Shown here piece after piece: positions 62,001 through 64,000 of a stretch of DNA of 64,000 nucleotides. The notes under the pieces were generated by a model, which did not search any database, had not been told where the DNA came from, and was given only the letters and a program-made list of their open reading frames with translations. Position 1 is the stretch's first letter. Each line of letters opens with the position of its first letter. Position numbers and translations under genes: made by a program. This DNA is from Branchiostoma belcheri (Eukaryota > Chordata > Leptocardii > Amphioxiformes > Branchiostomatidae): assembly GCF_001625305.1 (NCBI RefSeq), contig NW_017803713.1:526395-590394 (forward strand), given 5' to 3'.

Positions 62001-63448
62001 AACGCGTTCTTTCAAATACCGGCCATCCTACAACAAGCCGCGAAAGAAGGTTTCCTCTCGCTCGCGGCTAGTTGTAGGATGGCCGGCAATTAAAAACAAA
62101 ACGTTAGAAACTCTACAAAACGCAAATCAAAACTCCCACCCGCCTGGAGCCTGCACAACAGGCTAAGTTAAATAGCTGTTGTTATTGGTGTTCGTTCGAT
62201 AACCAATGACATCAGCGTTTGTATGTCCGGCTGTAGCTTTCTAGTCCTATACGGGATTTGAAGCCTCTGCCTCAGGTTGGACACAGGTGGAGGAACCATA
62301 AACACTATTATATTATCTTCTTGTTGACTAAATTCACGTTACTTTGTCATTTTGATAATTGTTTCACAAAGTAAGTTCTGACATAAACTTATTTTGGCAG
62401 CCAACTGCCTGATTTGGTATCAAACCTACAACAATATGAATAAATGAACAGAAATTTGACTTTGAAAATCCTGTGACATTGCTTTGCGTGCAACGACATA
62501 TTTTGATTTTTCACAGGTTACGCCTATCAGACACGGTTCACGATTAAGTGTGAACGGTGGTTGGACGACAACACTGGAGCAAACAACAGCCTCTCCTACT
62601 TCTTCTTCGCCAAGGTCCCAGACGACAGCACGCTTCTGATGCACGGAAGTGACGCAGAGACGCCGCCGATCTACATCCGGGTCGGTGACCCCGGGAGGAA
62701 CTGGACCGTGGATGTTGATGTTCGCATCATCGACGCCGCCGGAGATTACAAATCGTTTTACCTGGCAGTGCAGGTGAAATGATAAGATAGAAAATTCTAA
62801 ATATCATATTTCTAAAAATTGTTTACTTGGTTTTTGGGACATAGGATCTCTATTATGTGCTTTAGAAGTTGATACCATAATTATAACCATTTCAGTCTTT
62901 TCCATTCCCAAGATGCACAGCGCCATGTGTTCCTTTTGTGATTTTATGACAGAATCTGAAGTAATAAAAGTTGTTCCCTTATAATCCATATACTACAACA
63001 CTTTTTGAAGTAATAGCTGTCATTTTTTATAGACAGTATAACGTTACCAATTTAGAGGGTATCTTTATAAACTGTTTACAAAAAAGGACTGTTAACAATA
63101 ATTTTACTGTCATTGTTGTCAGATTGAAACTATAGTAAGTGACCTAATTCTAAACACAAAATGCTTCAACACCTCAAACACACAAACAAACAGAACCGTA
63201 TATTGTATATAGGCCCCATGGCGTTATACATCCAGGGGATGGGACAAAGGCGAAAAGCAATAAGCACATAACGCTGATTATTCCAGGTATTGCCGAGACC
63301 TGATTGGTCCACCCTGACCGTGGATGACGACTATCTGAGGCGGACCATCGCAGCACACAACGCGTCACTGCAGTTGCCGGGTAGCGGCACCTGCACCCTT
63401 GTTACAACGGCCGTGGAGGCAGTCGGGTCTCTGATAAACAACGATGCC
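22967..63448 (+). CDS. Second polycystin-1-like gene: signal peptide, 14 EGF modules, REJ; 3' end outside the window
   Basis: The ATG at 22967 opens a signal peptide ([19 protein letters not shown]) followed by [14 protein letters not shown] place 30 exons totalling 4095 bp (1365 codons), all GT-AG and in phase. Exons 1-11 (to 33968) encode an extracellular module also seen in other invertebrate surface proteins ([29 protein letters not shown]); I know no established name for it. Exons 12-25 are EGF-like. A 25-bp microexon and four more exons start a REJ region with the same segment order as the upstream gene. By analogy the missing 3' part should encode GPS, PLAT and the membrane region; this is inference. 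The gene is split by a 15-kb intron that hosts an antisense LRR gene. Confidence 0.9.
23641..23772 (+). CDS. Gene 2 exon 2
   Basis: Acceptor 'gtacag|gta', donor 'acg|gtacgt'. It encodes [20 protein letters not shown] and continues with paired cysteines ([10 protein letters not shown]). 44 codons, phase 0 both sides. Confidence 0.85.
23870..24357 (+). pseudogene. LINE fragment (C-terminal part of a reverse-transcriptase ORF)
   Basis: The + strand frame encodes [20 protein letters not shown], then [18 protein letters not shown] and a stop. This is the usual end of a non-LTR retrotransposon ORF2 (the 'WNSLP' and Cys/His-rich segments). It starts mid-ORF, so it is a 5'-truncated copy in the intron after gene 2 exon 2. 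It is related to the inverted fragment at 2470-2700. Confidence 0.85.
24640..24939. mobile_element. Foldback MITE, family I copy 2
   Basis: The right end 'gatgtcatccatataatc...aacatggcc' matches the copy at 8727-9108. The interior matches that copy in reverse orientation ('gaccacgtaga', 'tagaatgccaa'). The left arm is degraded. Confidence 0.75.
25889..26022 (+). repeat. (CA)n microsatellite
   Basis: A compound CA/GACA tract lies in an intron, about 90 bases before gene 2 exon 3. Confidence 0.95.
26115..26224 (+). CDS. Gene 2 exon 3
   Basis: Acceptor 'ccgtcag|gtt', donor 'cga|gtaatg'. It encodes [20 protein letters not shown] and [13 protein letters not shown]. Phase 0 in, 2 out. Confidence 0.82.
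26613..26935. repeat. Foldback repeat with 'GATGAAGATGACAGA' core
   Basis: The left half ('ctatctatccagtt', 'gagccgacttttcgatgacc', 'tcttcatcag') is inverted in the right half ('ctgatgaagatgac', 'ggtcatcgaaaggtcggctc', 'ctatccagtt'). The core matches the element at 17549-17697. Confidence 0.75.
26996..27136 (+). CDS. Gene 2 exon 4
   Basis: Acceptor 'gtttag|g', donor 'tctg|gtaagt'. It encodes [18 protein letters not shown] and [18 protein letters not shown], a stretch I associate with the HFRGG-type module of invertebrate extracellular proteins. Two other open frames on this strand are not used. Confidence 0.85.
27686..27821 (+). CDS. Gene 2 exon 5
   Basis: Acceptor 'cctcag|g', donor 'cag|gtgggt'. 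It encodes [18 protein letters not shown] and a cysteine-rich end ([14 protein letters not shown]). Phase 2 in, 0 out. Confidence 0.87.
27845..28265. repeat. Dispersed repeat with 'CCCGAACGCTAGCCGAA' core
   Basis: About 400 bp resembling 35506-36065 and, as a short inverted piece, 31378-31455. Shared pieces include 'ggcctcccgaacgctagcc', 'tggcgttcggc' and 'agggatcaaattt'. Family unknown. Confidence 0.65.
28536..28594. repeat. Perfect 26-bp hairpin with 7-base loop
   Basis: Arms 28536-28561 and 28569-28594 are exact reverse complements ('tggcaataagaaaaatcctg' starts the left arm). The loop is ggtatac. Confidence 0.92.
28900..29026. repeat. 54-bp near-perfect hairpin with NotI-type sites
   Basis: Arms 28900-28953 and 28973-29026 pair along 54 bases with one mismatch, around a 19-base loop. 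Each arm holds GCGGCCGC and 'cgcgagtaatat' or its complement. It is a strongly G/C-rich island in an AT-rich intron. Confidence 0.9.
30088..30270 (+). CDS. Gene 2 exon 6
   Basis: Acceptor 'caatag|gac', donor 'gag|gtagag'. It encodes [20 protein letters not shown] and [20 protein letters not shown], then QFLVNVIE. 61 codons, phase 0 both sides. The frame has no internal ATG. Confidence 0.82.
31107..31237 (+). CDS. Gene 2 exon 7
   Basis: Acceptor 'atacag|gtt', donor 'ccac|gtgagg'. It encodes [20 protein letters not shown] and [14 protein letters not shown]. Phase 0 in, 2 out. Confidence 0.82.
31633..31797 (+). CDS. Gene 2 exon 8
   Basis: The acceptor 'ttcttccag|tattgc' is chosen over an AG eight bases downstream because only it keeps the phase. 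It encodes [19 protein letters not shown] and ends CLKVRDTNW at donor 'actg|gtaact'. Confidence 0.82.
32041..32127. repeat. Foldback repeat with 'CAGTTACTCAAGCAACTG' arms
   Basis: 'gtcaaaaacagttactcaag' (from 32046) is inverted at about 32091-32121 ('gagtaactgtttttggcgta'). Single arms of the same repeat occur at about 12733-12766 and 26507-26533. Confidence 0.75.
32355..32395 (+). CDS. Gene 2 exon 9 (41 bp)
   Basis: Acceptor 'ttgcag|g', donor 'tcgg|gtgaga'. It encodes [16 protein letters not shown] short exon, supported by phase (2 in, 1 out) and by the cysteine pattern ending this module. Confidence 0.78.
32911..33002 (+). CDS. Gene 2 exon 10
   Basis: Acceptor 'ctttgcag|cg', donor 'gag|gtaaca'. 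It encodes [20 protein letters not shown] and WTIGFNTE. Phase 1 in, 0 out. Confidence 0.8.
33407..33545. repeat. Foldback MITE, family II copy 1
   Basis: The left arm 'ggtctctaccaggcttcgg' is inverted as 'ccgaagcatggtagaggct' on the right. A related copy lies at 56152-56372. Confidence 0.65.
33647..33968 (+). CDS. Gene 2 exon 11
   Basis: Acceptor 'tggtag|att', donor 'gaag|gtaagt'. It encodes [20 protein letters not shown] through [20 protein letters not shown] and CE. The closing cysteines lead into the EGF series. Phase 0 in, 1 out. Confidence 0.9.
34648..34770 (+). CDS. Gene 2 EGF exon 1
   Basis: 123 bp, phase 1-1. DIDEC start, [12 protein letters not shown] core, six cysteines. A calcium-binding EGF with the Asp/Asn hydroxylation consensus. 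Confidence 0.95.
34764..36345 (+). repeat. Decayed tandem copies of an EGF donor region
   Basis: The sequence across the EGF 1 donor (34764-34825, 'gtaaggccacttctctagc') recurs at 35093-35150 ('gtaaggccacttccctatcc' after 'ggctaccagg', a GYQG-like end). A weaker copy is at about 36287-36345. The later copies have no usable EGF frame. Confidence 0.55.
35506..36065. repeat. Dispersed repeat, same family as 27845-28265
   Basis: It shares 'tggcgttcggct', 'gtgttcgggaggt', 'ctgcaaaccatc' and 'agggatcaaatttt' in the same order. An extra segment of about 230 bp near 35710-35935 interrupts it. Confidence 0.6.
36923..37045 (+). CDS. Gene 2 EGF exon 2
   Basis: 123 bp, phase 1-1, acceptor 'tctcag|ac'. 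DVNEC start, [12 protein letters not shown] core. Confidence 0.95.
37623..37745 (+). CDS. Gene 2 EGF exon 3
   Basis: 123 bp, phase 1-1, acceptor 'ctaccag|ac'. DIDEC start, [12 protein letters not shown] core, ends [10 protein letters not shown]. Confidence 0.95.
37783..37990 (+). mobile_element. tRNA-derived SINE-like element
   Basis: 'gtgtggcgtaagagtgctcg' resembles a tRNA A box and 'gggttcgggtctt' a B box, about 40 bases apart. An unrelated tail follows. It lies 38 bases after the EGF 3 donor. No tRNA cloverleaf is formed. Confidence 0.7.
38352..38702 (+). repeat. Duplicated segment, copy 1
   Basis: About 350 bp, roughly 85-90% like 39826-40197 by eye ('gaggagcctaatggtacag', 'ccaccgtcgccatggcaatg'). 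Non-coding. Confidence 0.85.
38872..38994 (+). CDS. Gene 2 EGF exon 4
   Basis: 123 bp, phase 1-1, acceptor 'gttcag|at', donor 'gaag|gtcaag' (weak). It starts DEDEC, so the second position departs from the usual I/V. Core [12 protein letters not shown]. Confidence 0.92.
39307..39432 (+). CDS. Gene 2 EGF exon 5 (126 bp)
   Basis: One codon longer than most. DVNEC start, [12 protein letters not shown] core, ends [11 protein letters not shown]. It has an extra cysteine in GYCGDG where other modules have T, Q, S or R. The acceptor is preceded by a CA repeat, not a pyrimidine tract. Confidence 0.92.
39674..39796 (+). CDS. Gene 2 EGF exon 6
   Basis: 123 bp, phase 1-1. DIDEC start, [12 protein letters not shown] core. 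The donor 'aac|gtaagt' opens a 15-kb intron. Confidence 0.95.
39826..40197 (+). repeat. Duplicated segment, copy 2
   Basis: Second copy of 38352-38702, starting about 30 bases after the EGF 6 donor. It has small internal insertions relative to copy 1. Confidence 0.85.
40386..40515 (+). repeat. (CA)n/(CATA)n microsatellite
   Basis: A compound CA and CATA tract, intronic. The open frames over it are artefacts. Confidence 0.95.
40791..41140. mobile_element. Foldback MITE, family I copy 3
   Basis: 'cagcaagtaatttctatgg' is inverted at the right end ('...ataaaatttacttgctg'). It shares 'ggatgacat' and GCGCGCAT with the copy at 8727-9108. Confidence 0.75.
41570..42360 (+). repeat. Duplicated segment A, copy 1, interrupted by an insertion
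   Basis: 41570-41796 and 42240-42360 together match 43515-43865 ('ggtgctgacagttttt', 'agaaatatccac', 'cttcaagttctaccaatga', 'ccaatgttt..aagatcttt'). The intervening 41797-42239 is absent from copy 2 and looks like a retroelement 3' fragment (poly-T-rich edge, 'gggagttccagag'). Confidence 0.75.
43515..43865 (+). repeat. Duplicated segment A, copy 2 (uninterrupted)
   Basis: It matches 41570-42360 without the inserted ~440 bp and includes a short (GT)n tract at about 43649-43672. Confidence 0.75.
43989..46268 (-). CDS. Leucine-rich-repeat transmembrane receptor, nested antisense in gene 2; 5' end unresolved
   Basis: A single long open frame of 759 codons ends with TGA at 43989-43991. Residues about 12-295 form around eleven LRRs of the pattern LxxLxLxxNxIxxIxxGxFxNLPxL. 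An LRRCT follows ([10 protein letters not shown] to CEEP, about 305-352), then a Ser/Thr-rich stalk, a membrane segment at about 429-452 ([20 protein letters not shown]) with a basic stop (WRKWR), and a 300-residue cytoplasmic tail. The tail has four to five 27-residue repeats ([20 protein letters not shown]) and TEYLDV and SLYKVV tyrosine motifs. The first codon in the frame is GTG and no LRRNT or signal peptide is present. A splice acceptor-like AG at 46261-46262 suggests upstream exon(s). Probably a surface recognition receptor; ligand unknown. Confidence 0.88.
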   Translation of the reverse strand: MNSSTLLQYRDLIRLNLTKNHIIIVDCLPNLPELRELHLEKNKIRNIEPGTFANLPMLKELCLETNQITMIKNGTFVGLSCLLVLDLSYNKIAMVQGGAFANLPLLVFLKLHYNQIKKIGTFAGLPCLQVLNLSFNKITMIQGGAFANYPMLVSLKLHCNQIKKIRPGTFANLACLMGITLQYNQIRNIEPGAFANLPRLQGLQLFSNQIQMIQPDTYTNLPLLGLLALARNQITMIQARSFTNLPQLQHLSLYSNKITRIQFGAFANLPQLKILDIQSNSMFALSPSDYGLPPYISMRLDGIPWHCDCRMLPLKLNSTIFPSFESQIICAKPSKLLGEKLSGVSPKELVCEEPAIFTMPVDIHVQSFNNYTGSATSHYQWFFQHNGALPTSAAVGTQKIKETLTPPLAITSNIPEISYTPKSAHSFPTSVLIGSIYGPVAGIVLIGSIIFMWRKWRTRNPLFRLNPNAVILNRGTNNAVSVITSGHENHCEDHQDQTGNGQCHAITKPKTMIMADVMTSGCDQTEQGQFQDIPVSHTGTTVAVVTSGNDPTEQGQFQDTPVSHTGTTVAVVTSGNDQTEQGQFQDIPVSHTGTTVAVVTSGNDQTEQGEFQDIPVSNTGTTVAAVTSGCDQTEQGHSQACTEYLDVNNISYGIGPTALQVNSLYKVVARSQAITESNTNITAILMTSGHDQREQIQSQSITETLDARNISYGTRPAASQLNSLYKTAAQSDAIPESNTNITSAEMTNSPDQICQSQSH
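44360..44720 (-). repeat. 81-bp coding tandem repeats in the LRR receptor tail
   Basis: Four close and one diverged copies of an 81-bp unit (27 codons) run without frame loss. The opposite strand is also open across the repeats, which is a by-product. Confidence 0.92.
46865..47111 (-). pseudogene. Degenerate copy of the unknown minus-strand exon
   Basis: Homologous to 52598-52843. It keeps the donor (gtaagg on the minus strand at 46864 down) but the acceptor AG is changed to TG. A one-base insertion shifts the frame, and a later stop is present. It lies about 600 bases upstream of the LRR exon on the same strand. Confidence 0.7.
47402..48325. other. Assembly gap (924 N)
   Basis: Unsequenced. 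It adjoins the ~1.25-kb tandem array and may hide further copies. Open frames called across it are meaningless. Confidence 0.99.
48957..49133 (-). pseudogene. Unknown exon, array copy A (donor deleted)
   Basis: Acceptor 'ttgttttag' is intact and the frame is open ([16 protein letters not shown]...). About 80 bp covering the 3' end and donor are missing relative to 52598-52843. Confidence 0.65.
50215..50391 (-). pseudogene. Unknown exon, array copy B (donor deleted)
   Basis: Same structure and same ~80-bp deletion as copy A, so the deletion predates the A/B duplication. Confidence 0.65.
50992..52118. mobile_element. 1.13-kb insertion in array unit C
   Basis: Compared with units A and B, this segment interrupts the sequence at TTTAA, which is present on both sides (50987-50991 and 52119-52123) but once in A and B. 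It starts 'agtgatactatgtagg'. I see no terminal inverted repeats and no recognisable protein; a 140-codon open frame at 51244-51666 matches nothing I know. Confidence 0.7.
52598..52843 (-). CDS. Unrecognised exon with intact splice sites (array copy C)
   Basis: On the minus strand, acceptor 'ttgttttag|g' and donor 'tatg|gtaagg' bound an open 81-codon exon. It encodes [37 protein letters not shown] and ends [13 protein letters not shown]. It is lysine-rich in its first half. Four copies exist in this intron and only this one keeps both splice sites and the frame. I do not recognise the family. Its phase (1 base in, 2 out) would fit the LRR exon edge at 46260, but no link is shown. Confidence 0.45.
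53565..54859. mobile_element. Older foldback element split by a MITE
   Basis: The left arm (about 53573-53610, with 'aatttaatttcttggttaac') is inverted at about 54825-54859. CCCGC follows inward on both sides. The piggyBac-type element sits inside, so this element was there first. Confidence 0.75.
53758..54675. mobile_element. piggyBac-type MITE with TTAA ends
   Basis: Both ends read TTAA followed inward by CCCTACCTAGACCGGG, perfect inverted repeats of 20 bp with the TTAA. TTAA target duplication with CCCT termini is the signature of piggyBac-superfamily transposons. The 910-bp interior has no transposase. It contains five TGACGTCA palindromes (53930, 53941, 54088, 54101, 54327) and two CCGCCATCTTGGAT motifs. 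Confidence 0.9.
54920..55042 (+). CDS. Gene 2 EGF exon 7
   Basis: 123 bp, phase 1-1, acceptor 'ccccctag|cg' only 60 bases after a foldback element. It starts ALDEC instead of DIDEC, losing the first calcium-ligand Asp. Core [12 protein letters not shown] lacks the usual Gly. Confidence 0.92.
55516..55638 (+). CDS. Gene 2 EGF exon 8
   Basis: 123 bp, phase 1-1. DIDEC start, [12 protein letters not shown] core, ends [11 protein letters not shown]. Confidence 0.95.
55821..56088 (+). repeat. (CTA)n microsatellite
   Basis: About 270 bp of ACT/CTA repeats with regular interruptions (ttctac, gtactac, gcagctac). Confidence 0.95.
56152..56372. repeat. Foldback MITE, family II copy 2
   Basis: 'gcctctaccaggcttcggga' is inverted as '...aaagcctggtagagg'. 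Inner arms 'attttgccgcacccaaag' and 'ctttgggtgctgcaaaat' pair as well. Related to 33407-33545. Confidence 0.8.
56555..56677 (+). CDS. Gene 2 EGF exon 9
   Basis: 123 bp, phase 1-1. DIDEC start, [12 protein letters not shown] core, ends [11 protein letters not shown]. Confidence 0.95.
56682..57135 (+). mobile_element. tRNA-derived SINE-like element (long copy)
   Basis: 'gtggcgtagtggtagagcg' (A box) and 'gggttcgatcccg' (B box) lie about 45 bases apart. A body follows with 'acgttaaatggaggtcccg' and 'acgcacgttaaagaaccc', ending in 'taaataactaaataaa'. The body resembles tRNA-derived SINE bodies of marine animals, possibly of the DeuSINE type; that naming is inference. It begins 4 bases after the EGF 9 donor. 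Confidence 0.75.
57772..57894 (+). CDS. Gene 2 EGF exon 10
   Basis: 123 bp, phase 1-1. DIDEC start, [12 protein letters not shown] core, ends [11 protein letters not shown]. Confidence 0.95.
58425..58547 (+). CDS. Gene 2 EGF exon 11
   Basis: 123 bp, phase 1-1. DVDEC start, [12 protein letters not shown] core, ends [10 protein letters not shown]. Donor 'caa|gtgagt'. Confidence 0.95.
58966..59088 (+). CDS. Gene 2 EGF exon 12
   Basis: 123 bp, phase 1-1. DIDEC start, [12 protein letters not shown] core, ends [11 protein letters not shown]. Confidence 0.95.
59743..59862 (+). CDS. Gene 2 EGF exon 13 (120 bp)
   Basis: One codon shorter than its neighbours, in the loop between the first two cysteines. 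DIDEC start, [12 protein letters not shown] core, ends [11 protein letters not shown]. No ATG in the frame. Confidence 0.93.
60450..60572 (+). CDS. Gene 2 EGF exon 14
   Basis: 123 bp, phase 1-1. DINEC start, [12 protein letters not shown] core. The usual GY is NF here ([11 protein letters not shown]). Confidence 0.94.
60880..60904 (+). CDS. Gene 2 microexon (25 bp) at the start of REJ
   Basis: Acceptor 'ttgaatcag|tc', donor 'cac|gtaagt'. It encodes HAMRLAIT and converts phase 1 (EGF) to phase 2 (next exon), which the gene model needs. Too short to prove by sequence alone. Confidence 0.65.
61111..61295 (+). CDS. Gene 2 REJ exon
   Basis: Acceptor 'ttttcag|g', donor 'acag|gtacgt'. It encodes [23 protein letters not shown] and SYTWYLYRD, the C..NC and YxW pattern of REJ seen also in the upstream gene at 1935-2148. 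Confidence 0.9.
61741..61911 (+). CDS. Gene 2 REJ exon
   Basis: Acceptor 'gttctag|gc', donor 'tcag|gtcggt'. It encodes [20 protein letters not shown] and [13 protein letters not shown], the equivalent of 2722-2887 in gene 1. Confidence 0.9.
61941..62164. mobile_element. Foldback MITE
   Basis: The left arm ('agcctcttgttcaggctcc', 'gcgggtgggagtttt') and the right arm ('aaaactcccacccgcc', 'ggagcctgcacaacaggct') pair end to end. The inner 'ccggccatcctacaac' also pairs. 224 bp, intronic, about 30 bases after a donor. Confidence 0.88.
62517..62773 (+). CDS. Gene 2 REJ exon
   Basis: Acceptor 'ttcacag|gt', donor 'cag|gtgaaa'. It encodes [37 protein letters not shown] and a beta-rich end. Equivalent to 3459-3843 in gene 1, here as one exon. 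Confidence 0.9.
63287..63448 (+). CDS. Gene 2 last visible exon (post-REJ linker)
   Basis: Acceptor 'ttccag|gta', donor 'gcc|gtgagt'. It encodes [20 protein letters not shown] and ends [15 protein letters not shown]. It matches the position of 4440-4631 in gene 1. No further exon is visible before the window ends at 64000. Confidence 0.85.
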
Positions 63449-64000
63449 GTGAGTTGTGATATGATACCGATTATTTTTGCGAGCTTTGATTACACTATTT
63501 TCTGCTAGCGTGCACTGCAAACGTCCACTGCTACATGCTCTGTTGTGTCCTTTTGCGGTGGCAACGGCAATATGTCTTTACCCTTCCGTATTCCCTCGCA
63601 CTTGCATTATAATATTAATGTACATGTAGTACGGAAACAATAACTGTTCTACTGTTTCAAGTACTGTTTTTGTCAAACGCTACTGCATAAATGCATAATG
63701 CATCACTTTTGGCAGATCGTTTGAAAGGATATGCTTACATGTATTTAGCTTTCCTTTGGAACTTGGGCTTTGGTTCTATGCGCTTACCTGTTCTTGCTGC
63801 TTACTTGGCACTGCTGGGGCATCGCTGTTTCCTTGGTCTGCTATCATAAAGAAAATAAAAGCTGCACGCGACTATTCATGCGCTAAAGCACCAAACATAT
63901 TTGCATCCAGCGATGGCATGGCTTTTTGAACTAAAAAAAAATATTACGATGCCTTCACAACAAATTGTTTAACCCCATTTAAACTAATGACAGTGGAATA

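Overview
The window is animal (metazoan) genomic DNA. It has short phase-consistent exons with GT-AG introns, extracellular EGF, REJ, GPS, PLAT and LRR modules, tRNA-derived SINE-like copies, microsatellites and two assembly gaps (21271-21290 and 47402-48325). The domain set and the repeats suggest an invertebrate deuterostome, most likely an amphioxus (Branchiostoma). The species is an inference, not something read from a marker gene.

Layout. (1) 139-19835, + strand: the 3' part of a polycystin-1-like gene. I can follow 32 exons: EGF-like, REJ, a GAIN-like linker, GPS, first membrane segment, PLAT, then ten more membrane segments including a PKD2-like channel unit, and a long disordered tail with a stop codon. 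Exon phases agree at every junction; the only break is a one-base frame change inside exon 2. (2) 19836-22966: intergenic, holding an unusual 917-bp element with terminal inverted repeats and CGTACG-rich DNA, plus microsatellites. (3) 22967 to beyond the right edge, + strand: the 5' part of a second polycystin-1-like gene. It has a signal peptide, an extracellular module opening with HFRGG, 14 EGF-like exons (twelve of exactly 123 bp), a 25-bp microexon and the start of a REJ region. The two genes lie head-to-tail and look like tandem paralogues.

(4) The 15-kb intron between EGF exons 6 and 7 of the second gene (39797-54919) is the accessory region. It contains an antisense single-pass LRR receptor gene (43989-46268) whose cytoplasmic tail has 27-residue tandem repeats and ITIM/ITSM-like tyrosine motifs. 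It also holds a ~1.25-kb tandem array next to the 924-N gap, carrying copies of an unrecognised minus-strand exon. A piggyBac-type MITE with TTAA ends and five TGACGTCA palindromes sits inside an older foldback element.

The two polycystin-like proteins would be large surface proteins. The first ends in a cation-channel-like module and has a complete GPS cleavage motif. The LRR protein is a candidate innate recognition receptor. Introns are otherwise full of foldback MITEs, LINE fragments, SINE-like copies and simple repeats. Introns and gaps between exons that are not listed separately showed me nothing I could name.
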